DNA from: Parasalinivibrio latis
GTDB taxonomy: Bacteria; Pseudomonadota; Gammaproteobacteria; Enterobacterales; Vibrionaceae
DNA: 64,000 bases
Reading direction: 5' to 3'
NCBI RefSeq assembly: GCF_036825535.1
Contig: NZ_CP098813.1
Coordinates: 930,001-994,000, forward strand
Shown: one piece after another, positions 8,402-15,933 of the stretch
Layout of the letters: each line of letters opens with the position of its first letter
Position numbering within the stretch: position 1 is the stretch's first letter
Notes under the pieces: generated by a model
Told to the model about the DNA's origin: nothing
The model's input: the letters and a program-made list of their open reading frames with translations, nothing else
Database searches by the model: none
Position numbers and translations under genes: made by a program

Positions 8402-9763
8402 ATGTCCATGTTCGACAACGTCATGAAGTTTGTTGAAACTTCTGTAGCTCCTGTGGCTGGGAAAATATCTGCGCAAAAACACGTTAATGCAATAAAAGAT
8501 GGTTTTGTGTCAACCATGCCATTCCTTATTGTAGGTTCACTTCTTTTAGTTCTCGCTTTCCCTCCTTCTGAAGGTAATTTTTTCTTTGATGGATGGCACG
8601 CTTTAATTAAAGCTATTGGACAAGAAAATATCCTAGCGCCCTTCCAGTTGAGTATGGGTATATTTGCCCTTTATGCGACATTCGGAATCGGCTTCAGTTT
8701 GGCTGAGTCCTATAAACTACGTCCAATGAACACCGGTATGCTGTGTATGTTTGCATTTATGCTGGCTGCCGCACCAATGACAAATACTGAAATTGGTGGT
8801 GTTATTCCTGGCGCATATTTAGGTGGGGCTGGTGCATTTACAGCTATTATGTGTGGCTTATTTGTCCCTGAAATGCAGAGATTTTTAATCAAGTACAACA
8901 TCCGTATCAAAATGCCGGAAGCTGTACCGCCAAAAATTTCTGCATCATTTGACCTCTTGATCCCAATCGTAGTTATTTCCGTCATTATCATGCCAATCAA
9001 CATCATGCTGTCTCAGTATGACCTCCAGATCCCGTCAGCTGTGATGAAACTGTTCCAACCACTGGTAATGGCATCTGATACTTACATTGCATGCCTTATC
9101 GCAGTGCTACTCGTCCAGTTGCTTTGGTTTAGCGGCATTCATGGCGGTTCGGTTGTTGGCGGTATCATTGCTCCTATGTTGCTTATTAACCTTGGCTTGA
9201 ACCAAGAGGCGCTTGCAGCAGGTGAGCCATTGCCTGCGATTTTCGTAAACCCTGTTATGGACTTCTTTGTGTTTGTTGGTGGTGCTGGTGGTACGTGGGG
9301 ACTGGTTGTTCTTATGATGCGTTCCAAAGCTACCCAACTTAAAGCAATCGGAAAAATGTCAATTATTCCTGGTACTTTTAATATCAATGAACCGGTAATA
9401 TTTGGTACGCCAATTGTAATGAACCCTGTTTATTTCATCCCTTGGTTGCTTGCGCCAGCAGTCAACACAACAATAGTTTGGATGGCATTTAAAACTGGAT
9501 TCGTAGCCAAAATTATCGCAATTCCACCATGGACAATGCCTGCGCCTGTTGGTGCCATTATTGCGACAAACTCTGGTACAGCAGCTCTTGTTGTTCTCAG
9601 TAGTATCATTGTCAGTGCAACCATTTTCTATCCATTCCTTAAAGTTCATGAAAAGCAATTGATAGCAGAAGAAAAAGCCGCACTTGAAGCAACTGCAGCG
9701 GCAAACAAAGGTAAGATTCCAGCTGCAGCGAAAGATGGTGAATTAAATGAATGTCGAAATTAA
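8402..9763 (+). CDS. PTS lactose/cellobiose-class IIC permease
   Basis: 453 residues with about ten membrane segments. It is the channel component that binds and translocates the sugar while IIB phosphorylates it. Family hallmarks include DGFVSTMPFLIVGSLLLV near the N-terminus, LLWFSGIHGGSVVGGI in mid-protein and the sugar-site region GTFNINEPVIFGTPIVMNP (Asn-Glu-Pro) at about residue 330. It ends in a cytoplasmic tail of charged residues. The IIA gene starts 16 nt before its stop, suggesting translational coupling. The substrate is a beta-linked disaccharide or a related sugar by family. No glycosidase is present in the operon to narrow it. Confidence 0.93.
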   Translation: MSMFDNVMKFVETSVAPVAGKISAQKHVNAIKDGFVSTMPFLIVGSLLLVLAFPPSEGNFFFDGWHALIKAIGQENILAPFQLSMGIFALYATFGIGFSLAESYKLRPMNTGMLCMFAFMLAAAPMTNTEIGGVIPGAYLGGAGAFTAIMCGLFVPEMQRFLIKYNIRIKMPEAVPPKISASFDLLIPIVVISVIIMPINIMLSQYDLQIPSAVMKLFQPLVMASDTYIACLIAVLLVQLLWFSGIHGGSVVGGIIAPMLLINLGLNQEALAAGEPLPAIFVNPVMDFFVFVGGAGGTWGLVVLMMRSKATQLKAIGKMSIIPGTFNINEPVIFGTPIVMNPVYFIPWLLAPAVNTTIVWMAFKTGFVAKIIAIPPWTMPAPVGAIIATNSGTAALVVLSSIIVSATIFYPFLKVHEKQLIAEEKAALEATAAANKGKIPAAAKDGELNECRN

Positions 9764-10091
9764 TTCCTGTGAGGATATAACAGAAGAATTTTTAATGACG
9801 CTGTTATGTCAAGTCGGTGAAGCGCGCTCAGCATTTATGGGAGCGATGCTTGCTGCAAGGAAAGGAAACTTTGAAGAGTCTGATGAATTATTGAAACAAG
9901 GCGATCAGGCGTTAATTTCCGTTCATAAATCTCAGACTTCATTAATTGGATTTGATGAAGGTGCTGGCAAAGTAACGATGACATTGATTCTGACACATAT
10001 TCAGGATCATATCATGACAACTATGCTTTGCCGAGAAATGGCAACTGAGATTATCAGCATTCATCATTTATTTAGAGAAAAGGTTTTGTAA
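9747..10091 (+). CDS. PTS lactose/cellobiose-class IIA component
   Basis: 114 residues, an all-helical IIA. It takes phosphate from HPr and hands it to IIB. The conserved THIQDHIMTTML segment contains the likely phosphohistidine, His84 (HAQDH in homologues). The spacing of the helices and QGDQALISVHKSQTSLI match the family. The gene overlaps IIC by 16 nt and the next gene by one base (TAATG), so all four genes look translationally coupled. Confidence 0.92.
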   Translation: MNVEINSCEDITEEFLMTLLCQVGEARSAFMGAMLAARKGNFEESDELLKQGDQALISVHKSQTSLIGFDEGAGKVTMTLILTHIQDHIMTTMLCREMATEIISIHHLFREKVL

Positions 10092-10972
10092 TGAAGAAAC
10101 GAATTTTTGATTACACGTCAGAAGATTTTAAATCTGCATCAAGGGAACAAATTGTTGAGAGTATTCGTAGCTCTGAAGGTCGAACATTAATGGTGGAAAA
10201 TGTGGTTGCAATAACTCCACCTATCGATGTTGTCTCGGGTCCAGAAATCGCGGCAGCGTTTGGTGCGGATATGATCACCCTGAACTGCCTTGATGTGATG
10301 AACCCTGCGATACGTGTTTCACTTGATGACCCAGAAGCGGTGATGTCCATTCAGGAAATCAAAGAAGTGACCGGCCGTCTTATCGGTTGCAACCTGGAAC
10401 CTGTCCCCGCTGATGTTAAACACCTCAAAGCGGGTCGCACAGCGTCAGAAGAGACTGTTCGTCGCGCAGCTGAGCTTGGGTTGGATTACATCATGCTTAC
10501 CGGTAATCCGGGCAATTGTGTCTCTCAGGAAACCATTCTGGAAGCTATCAGCATGGCTCGGAATGTCGCGCCTGAAATTATCATCATCGCCGGTAAGATG
10601 CATGGTGGTGGTGTTGGTAACGACTACAACCTCAATATCGTACCTGCGTTTGCTGAGGCGGGTGCGGATATCATGATGTTCCCTGCACCTTATACAACAC
10701 CGGGTGTTGATCCTTCGCTTGCAAGAGAAATGATGACGGCGGTACACCGTGCAGGCATGTTGGGCATGCTTGCAATTGGTACTTCTCAGGAAGGCTCCTC
10801 GGAGTCTTATATCGAACAGGTTGCTATTGCTGCCAAAGCTGCCGGTGCAGATGTGGTTCACATTGGCGATGGTGGATACGGAGGTATCGCTCCTCCTGAA
10901 AATATCATGCGCCTTGGTATCACTCTGCGAGGCAGACGCCATCAGTTTAAACGTATGGCTAACCGGCGTTAA
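10091..10972 (+). CDS. TIM-barrel-like protein of a PTS-associated uncharacterised family
   Basis: 293 residues, soluble, no signal peptide. Repeated strand-helix units (FGADMITLNCLD, LGLDYIMLTGNPGN, EIIIIAGKMHGGGVGND, AGADIMMFPAPYTTPG, GMLGMLAIGTSQEG, AGADVVHIGDGGYGG) look like a TIM barrel with a glycine-rich C-terminal phosphate-binding site. I recall this family as one that travels with cellobiose-type PTS operons and is variously labelled phosphonomutase-like or DUF7916; its activity is not established to my knowledge. Its position as the last gene, in the place where a phospho-glycosidase is expected, suggests it acts on the imported sugar phosphate, for instance by isomerisation or C-C or C-O cleavage. 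A terminator follows. Confidence 0.7.
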   Translation: MKKRIFDYTSEDFKSASREQIVESIRSSEGRTLMVENVVAITPPIDVVSGPEIAAAFGADMITLNCLDVMNPAIRVSLDDPEAVMSIQEIKEVTGRLIGCNLEPVPADVKHLKAGRTASEETVRRAAELGLDYIMLTGNPGNCVSQETILEAISMARNVAPEIIIIAGKMHGGGVGNDYNLNIVPAFAEAGADIMMFPAPYTTPGVDPSLAREMMTAVHRAGMLGMLAIGTSQEGSSESYIEQVAIAAKAAGADVVHIGDGGYGGIAPPENIMRLGITLRGRRHQFKRMANRR

Positions 10973-10979
10973 TGCCAAC

Positions 10980-11015
10980 GGGGTTTTCTGACTCCCCCTC
11001 AGGAAACCCCTTTTT
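10980..11015 (+). terminator. Rho-independent terminator of the PTS operon
   Basis: GGGGTTTTCTGA and TCAGGAAACCCC form a long stem followed by TTTTT, seven bases after the last stop codon. Confidence 0.9.
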
Positions 11016-11228
11016 GATGAAAAGATTGTTTTTTGAAAATGCAAAGACTCCCGTGATCATTAAATACCTTGTTTTCCCTAAACTGCTTGGTGCGTTGAGC
11101 GGGAATGGGTGAAGTAGATGTCTGTAGATGATGGACACGCTGCAAGTATCCAAACTCGTAGTGTTACAGATTCAGGCCGCAGCAGTAGGGTGGAAGTGAT
11201 TGAACCCTGATTTGTAGCTAAATATAAA

Positions 11229-11257
11229 GAAGGCAGCTATAGGTTGCCTTCTTTTTT
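11229..11257. terminator. Terminator at the 3' end of the LysR gene
   Basis: GAAGGCA and TGCCTTC flank a nine-base loop; TTTTTT follows on the plus strand and a T-rich run on the minus strand. It lies at the stop codon of the minus-strand LysR gene and probably works in both directions. Confidence 0.7.
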
Positions 11258-12185
11258 ATGGACAGCAGGATCTAGACTGGATCATCTCATCCCAATAAGG
11301 CTCCTCCCCGAATGTATCTGCCACGAAATCAATTAATTTCCGGACCCGCAGGGATAAAAACCGGGTTTGGGGATAGACGGCATAAGCATGGATTTCCGGG
11401 AAGCGGTATTGGGTACAGACTGGCTTTAGCTGCCCTGCAAGTATCGATCGATAGACCAGGAATGTTGGAAGGAAAGTGACACCGTGGCCTCTGATTGCCA
11501 TGTCTTTCAGGAAGTCGCCGTTGTTGGCTTTAATTTTTGTATTCAGGTTAATGTTGTGCAGCTGTCCTCCTTTGTCGAACAGTTTTATCGGTCCAGGGTT
11601 TAACAGTCCATATTCCAGGTAGTCATGGTCCACTAACTGGGTGATATCCCGTGGTTCACCGTTCTGTTCCAAGTAGCTGGGGCTGGCGCATAACACATGT
11701 CTTATTGTGGTGATTCTTCGTGCTCTGAGGCTGGAATCCTTTAGGTGTGCGATACGAATGCCCAGTTCAAACCCCTCTTCAATGAGATCGGCCCGTCGGT
11801 CAGAAAAATCAACCTGCATGGCGAGTTGCGGATGAAGCCTATGGAATGCATCAAAAACATCGTTCAGGTGCAGCAGCCCAAATGATAAGGGAACCGTCAC
11901 TTTCAATGTGCCGGTCAGTGTCGCTTCTGCGCCGCTTATCTGGGTATTCATCGCATCAACGTCATCAAGAATGTTGATGGCCATCTGGTAGAAAGATATT
12001 CCCGCATCGGTCAATGAAGACTTTCGGGTCGTCCTGACCAGAAGCTGCGTACTTAATCTGTTCTCAAGCTCATTCAACCTCCTGCTGACAGCAGATTTTG
12101 CAAGGTTCAACTGCTCGGCAGCTTTTCCAATACCACCAGCGTCCACAATGCGGACGAACAGTGCCATGTCCTCAAGTTGTCCCAT
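11256..12185 (-). CDS. LysR-family transcriptional regulator
   Basis: 309 residues. The N-terminal winged helix (MALFVRIVDAGGIGKAAEQL, SAVSRRLNELENRL) and linker helix are typical, followed by an effector domain starting GTLKVTVPLSFG. The pattern, including HLNDVFDAFHRLHPQL and RADLIEEGFELGIRI, belongs to the CrgA/DmlR-like branch that often controls an adjacent divergent enzyme gene. Here the divergent neighbour is the exported metallo-beta-lactamase-fold protein 115 nt away, its most likely target. The inducer is unknown. Confidence 0.92.
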   Translation of the reverse strand: MGQLEDMALFVRIVDAGGIGKAAEQLNLAKSAVSRRLNELENRLSTQLLVRTTRKSSLTDAGISFYQMAINILDDVDAMNTQISGAEATLTGTLKVTVPLSFGLLHLNDVFDAFHRLHPQLAMQVDFSDRRADLIEEGFELGIRIAHLKDSSLRARRITTIRHVLCASPSYLEQNGEPRDITQLVDHDYLEYGLLNPGPIKLFDKGGQLHNINLNTKIKANNGDFLKDMAIRGHGVTFLPTFLVYRSILAGQLKPVCTQYRFPEIHAYAVYPQTRFLSLRVRKLIDFVADTFGEEPYWDEMIQSRSCCP

Positions 12186-12300
12186 TGTTTTGTTCTCATT
12201 TTGAGAAATATCAATTGCGATTCTTGCTGTTTATTGTTTTTTGGTCAACAAATAACCTGAGCTGGTGACGTTTAAAAAATATAAATCAAGGAGAGGTGTC

Positions 12301-13287
12301 ATGAGTTTTCCACGAAAATCCCCCGTTTTACTTGGCTCTGCCGCATTGTTGCTTGGTGCATTTACGACCGTGTCTGTCCACGCAAACGAGCCGGTATGGG
12401 ATGCAAACAAAGTTGTTTTGAAAAACCAGAAACTGGCTGATGGTGTATATGCCTATTACCCGACCAATGCAGAGGAATATCAGGCTAAAGGGTTACCGGT
12501 GGCGACCAGTGGTGGATTTGTGGTGGGTGACAAGGGTGTGCTGATGATAGACACCATGCTAAACAAGCGCCTTAACGCACAGGTTCAGAAACTTATCCGG
12601 GATGTGACCGACCAACCTATCGCGTATGCGGTAAATACCAGTTTTCACGGTGATCATTCCTACGGAAACATGTACCTGCCCGAAGGGACAAAAATCATCC
12701 AACACCAGGTGACAAAAGACTACATTGATAACCACTTTGAGGCTGATACCCAGTTTATGATGCAGAACTTCGGTCAGGGCCGGGGAATTGAAGAAATAAA
12801 ACCGGTAGACGCTGATATTCTTGTTGGATCTGGAAGCACGCTTACGCTGGATCTTGGCGGACGTGGTGTAGAAATCATTGATTTCGGTTTTGCTCAAACA
12901 GGTGGTGATCTTTTTATCTGGGAACCTCAATCGAAGACGATGTGGACGGGTAACCCTGTTATAGCAACAAAGCCTTCTTTACCGTGGCTGCTTGACGGGC
13001 ACCTGGTCGAAACATTGGGCTCACTGACCAAGGTATATGACTTTTTGCCGGATGACGCCAAAGTGGTACCGGGCCATGGTGCGGTGATGACGAAAGACGA
13101 TATCAAGTGGCATATCGATTATCTTTCAGCTGTTAAAACTGGGGTACAGAAAGCGATTGATAACGGTTTGACGCTAGAGGAGACGGTAAAGACTGTCACA
13201 CTGCCGGAGTTTCAGGGATATGCCCTGTATCCTTGGGTGCATCCAAGCCTGAACATTCCTGCGGCATACCGTGATTTGAAGAAATAA
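12301..13287 (+). CDS. Exported metallo-beta-lactamase-fold protein with altered metal ligands
   Basis: 328 residues from the ATG at 12301, which is preceded by AAGGAG; a longer frame from 12265 lacks a site. Residues 1-29 form a signal peptide (LLGSAALLLGAFTTVSVHA), so the protein acts in the periplasm. The fold is the metallo-beta-lactamase fold: strand VLMIDTML, the metal loop NTSFHGDHSYGN at about 112-123, FAQTGGD at about 197-203 and VPGHG at 257-261. In the usual HxHxDH motif the first histidine is replaced by Ser114. In the usual A-H-T-x-G-D segment the histidine is replaced by Gln199. Asp118, His116, His119 and His259 remain. So one or both zinc sites may be changed or lost. It lies divergent from a LysR regulator. 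Substrate unknown. Confidence 0.8.
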   Translation: MSFPRKSPVLLGSAALLLGAFTTVSVHANEPVWDANKVVLKNQKLADGVYAYYPTNAEEYQAKGLPVATSGGFVVGDKGVLMIDTMLNKRLNAQVQKLIRDVTDQPIAYAVNTSFHGDHSYGNMYLPEGTKIIQHQVTKDYIDNHFEADTQFMMQNFGQGRGIEEIKPVDADILVGSGSTLTLDLGGRGVEIIDFGFAQTGGDLFIWEPQSKTMWTGNPVIATKPSLPWLLDGHLVETLGSLTKVYDFLPDDAKVVPGHGAVMTKDDIKWHIDYLSAVKTGVQKAIDNGLTLEETVKTVTLPEFQGYALYPWVHPSLNIPAAYRDLKK

Positions 13288-13309
13288 CCGTTACCGGTTG
13301 AGAAGAACA

Positions 13310-13336
13310 AAAAAAAGGGGCATTCATTGCCCCTTT
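13310..13336. terminator. Bidirectional terminator between convergent genes
   Basis: GGGGCA and TGCCCC stem with flanking A and T runs: AAAAAAA before and TTT after on the plus strand, so the minus strand has a strong T8 tail. It serves the minus-strand OB-fold gene and probably the plus-strand hydrolase gene. Confidence 0.85.
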
Positions 13337-13359
13337 CCTGTTTCGACTTTTGCAGGTCA

Positions 13360-13692
13360 TTAAACGATACGTGTACCTACCGGCATAGAGCGTTCCGGCT
13401 TCAGAAGGACACTTTCGGATTCATCGTCCAGCTCCGCACACAACAGCATCGCTTCAGAGGTTTCACCGCGCATCTTGGCTTTTTGCAGGTTGCACAATAC
13501 GATGACTTGCTTGCCCATCAGTTCTTCTTCGGTGTAATACGGAACCAGGCTGGTTACGGTCTGGACGGTGCGTTCACCGATATCAATTTGCACGATGTAA
13601 AGTTTGTCGGCATTGGCGTGACGGGCAACTTCAATGATTTTGCCGACACGCATTTCCAGTTTGGCAAAGTCAGAATAAGCGATGGTATCCAT
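13360..13692 (-). CDS. tRNA-binding OB-fold protein (CsaA / MetG C-terminal type)
   Basis: 110 residues forming a single EMAP/Arc1p-type tRNA-binding OB fold: YSDFAKLEMRVGKIIEVARH, ADKLYIVQIDIGE, the VLCNLQKAKMRGETSEAMLL core and a C-terminal PERSMPVGTRI. The same domain occurs at the C-terminus of methionyl-tRNA synthetase and as free-standing proteins of the CsaA kind, which bind tRNA or act as chaperones. Here it is free-standing and apparently monocistronic, with its own terminator. Whether it assists a synthetase or has a chaperone role cannot be decided. Confidence 0.85.
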   Translation of the reverse strand: MDTIAYSDFAKLEMRVGKIIEVARHANADKLYIVQIDIGERTVQTVTSLVPYYTEEELMGKQVIVLCNLQKAKMRGETSEAMLLCAELDDESESVLLKPERSMPVGTRIV

Positions 13693-13852
13693 ATGTCCTC
13701 TCAGAATTTATTAATTGTGTAAACGTTTACACTTTGCGTGCAAGGTAACACCAAGAAAAGAAACGATGAATCCTGTTTATTCTGAAATGTGATATTCAAC
13801 ACATGGAAGGCCAATCCGGATGGTGTCGTCCGGATTGACGTTTACCAGCGGA

Positions 13853-14134
13853 TTACTTGCGCTTGAAAAATAACTTGCCGACTTCTGTAAGGAAAGTCAC
13901 CAGTGCAAATTCCGGGTGAGCGTTGCCGTATTCTTCCGTTTCATAAATCCAGTTTGACTTGAATTTTTCGACAGCTTCTTCGGCAGTCCTGGCAACAATA
14001 TAGGTTCCTTCCACTGCAAAACCCTGCTCAAGCAGCACCGCTTTTTCATCCAGAAACCGCTCTCCGGACATATCCAGGTAAGTGAACTGATCCCTTCCGG
14101 ATTCCGGTAAGCAGAAAAACTGAAATTTCGCCAT
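13853..14134 (-). CDS. Small conserved-looking cytoplasmic protein of unknown function
   Basis: 93 residues with a mixed acidic and basic composition and no signal or membrane segment. Segments such as MAKFQFFCLPESGRDQFTYL, GTYIVARTAEEAVEKFKSNW and FLTEVGKLFFKRK suggest a small alpha/beta fold. An AGGGAG site lies before the ATG (minus strand, around 14143). I do not recognise the family. It is separated from its neighbours and probably has its own promoter. Codon use is like that of the surrounding genes, so it is probably real. Confidence 0.65.
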   Translation of the reverse strand: MAKFQFFCLPESGRDQFTYLDMSGERFLDEKAVLLEQGFAVEGTYIVARTAEEAVEKFKSNWIYETEEYGNAHPEFALVTFLTEVGKLFFKRK

Positions 14135-14513
14135 GTTGTACTCCCTGTTGAACGTTGCGTAAACGGGGTATAGAAAGCGCGACTTATGTTCACAGGGGCA
14201 ACAGAATCAGATTACTTATTTGCTTACGGTTTGTAAATTTTTCCGACTGGCTTGTTGCTGTGCTGGCAGAAATACACTTCGCACTGGGGTGAAAGTGGCG
14301 TGTTTCAAATCGGTGCGTTTCGGGTGATTTTCTGCACCAAAGGCGAATAAGAATCTTGTTTCTTATATCTTTTTTTTAACTCTCAATGTCTGGATTAACT
14401 GTCTGTTAATTAGGAAAAATATAATGATCCTTTGAGCGGTTTTTTTGTTGGCCTGCTGTTTGCGTAATGCACTCCAGTCGTGATTTTTAATGTCAAATGT
14501 ATGGAGAGCAAAT
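14135..14513. other. Intergenic region upstream of urtA
   Basis: About 380 bases without a supported gene. It should contain the urtA promoter; TATAAT occurs at 14421-14426 without a clear partner box. Control by nitrogen status is expected for urt operons, but I could not identify a convincing NtrC or sigma-54 site by eye. Confidence 0.4.
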
Positions 14514-15800
14514 ATGAAAAAAGCAGTGACGCTGAAACTGGCAGGTTTGGCTGCCGCTTCCGCCATTTCCTTTCAGGTCGTAGCCGCAGGCGACACCATT
14601 AAAGTGGGGGTATTGCACTCACTTTCCGGCACCATGGCTATCAGTGAGACCACGCTTAAAGATACTGTCCTGATGATGGTGGAGGAGCAAAACAGAAAAG
14701 GTGGTTTGCTCGGCAAGAAACTCGAAGCCGTTGTCGTTGACCCTGCATCAAACTGGCCGCTTTTTGCAGAGAAAGCCCGCGAACTGATCGAAAAAGAGAA
14801 AGTTGATGTGGTTTTCGGCTGCTGGACATCGGTATCGCGTAAATCTGTCCTGCCTGTATTTGAAGAGCTGAACAGCCTGCTGTTCTACCCGGTTCAATAT
14901 GAGGGAGAAGAATCCTCGAAAAACGTGTTCTATACCGGCGCTGCGCCAAACCAGCAGGCCATTCCCGCAGTTGACTACCTGATGGATGACCTTGGTGTAG
15001 AGCGCTGGGTACTGGCGGGCACCGACTACGTATACCCACGTACTACCAATAAAATTCTTGAAGCCTACCTGAAAGGCAATGGTGTTGCTCCTGAAGACAT
15101 CATGATCAACTACACCCCGTTCGGCCACTCTGACTGGCAGTCCATCGTTGCTGATATCAAGAAATTCGGCGCTGTGGGTAAGAAGACCGCCGTCGTTTCA
15201 ACCATTAACGGTGATGCTAACGTTCCGTTCTACAAAGAACTTGGCGCGCAGGGCGTATCAGCAGAAGACATTCCGGTTGTGGCTTTCTCGGTTGGGGAAG
15301 AAGAGCTCTCCGGTATGGATACCTCCGCGCTGGTGGGGCACCTTGCAGCATGGAACTATTTTATGAGCGTGGACACCGAGCAAAACGATGAGTTTGTTGA
15401 AAAATGGCAGAAATACATCGGCAGCGAAGACCGCGTAACCAACGACCCGATGGAAGCGACGTACCTCGGCTTCAACATGTGGGCAAAAGCGGTTGAAAAA
15501 GCCGGTACGACTGAATCTGATGCTGTTCAGGATGCCATCATCGGCGTGACAGTGCCCAACCTGACCGGTGGTTTTGCCACCATGATGCCTAATCACCACA
15601 TCACCAAGCCGGTACTTATCGGTGAAATCCAGGACGATGGCCAGTTTGACGTGGTCTGGGAAACGACTGGTGTCGTTGCAGGTGATGCCTGGTCCAACTT
15701 CCTACCGGGTTCTAAAGACTTGTTTGCCAGCTGGGAAAAACCGCTTTCCTGCGGTTCATTCAACGTCACTACGGGTCAGTGTTCCGGTGCCGGCCAGTAA
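14514..15800 (+). CDS. urtA: Urea ABC transporter, substrate-binding protein
   Basis: 428 residues from the ATG at 14514 (GGAGAG upstream), beginning with a signal peptide (MKKAVTLKLAGLAAASAISF, cut after VVAA). The mature part starts DTIKVGVLHSLSGTMAISE and continues with family hallmarks LKDTVLMMVEEQN, GCWTSVSRKSVLP, LLFYPVQYEGEE and GAAPNQQAIPAVDYL, all typical of UrtA, a branched-chain-amino-acid-type binding protein specific for urea and short amides. It delivers urea from the periplasm to UrtBC. It is the first gene of urtABCDE; a hairpin after its stop may limit expression of the downstream genes relative to this abundant binding protein. Confidence 0.95.
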   Translation: MKKAVTLKLAGLAAASAISFQVVAAGDTIKVGVLHSLSGTMAISETTLKDTVLMMVEEQNRKGGLLGKKLEAVVVDPASNWPLFAEKARELIEKEKVDVVFGCWTSVSRKSVLPVFEELNSLLFYPVQYEGEESSKNVFYTGAAPNQQAIPAVDYLMDDLGVERWVLAGTDYVYPRTTNKILEAYLKGNGVAPEDIMINYTPFGHSDWQSIVADIKKFGAVGKKTAVVSTINGDANVPFYKELGAQGVSAEDIPVVAFSVGEEELSGMDTSALVGHLAAWNYFMSVDTEQNDEFVEKWQKYIGSEDRVTNDPMEATYLGFNMWAKAVEKAGTTESDAVQDAIIGVTVPNLTGGFATMMPNHHITKPVLIGEIQDDGQFDVVWETTGVVAGDAWSNFLPGSKDLFASWEKPLSCGSFNVTTGQCSGAGQ

Positions 15801-15822
15801 ATAACAGAAATACGTTAATTGA

Positions 15823-15852
15823 GCGGCCGGGGGAAACCGGTCGCCTGTTTTT
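15823..15852 (+). terminator. Attenuator-like hairpin between urtA and urtB
   Basis: GCGGCCGG and CCGGTCGC form a stem (one G-T pair) around GGGAAA, followed by CTGTTTTT. It sits 22 nt after the urtA stop. Hairpins at this place commonly keep the binding-protein mRNA in excess over the permease mRNA. Confidence 0.65.
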
Positions 15853-15933
15853 GCCTGCCTGTGCTCCGGATACATCGTAAACCTTGGCTCATAGATGGTG
15901 CCGGCAGGCTTTTTCCTTTCATGGAAGATAACA

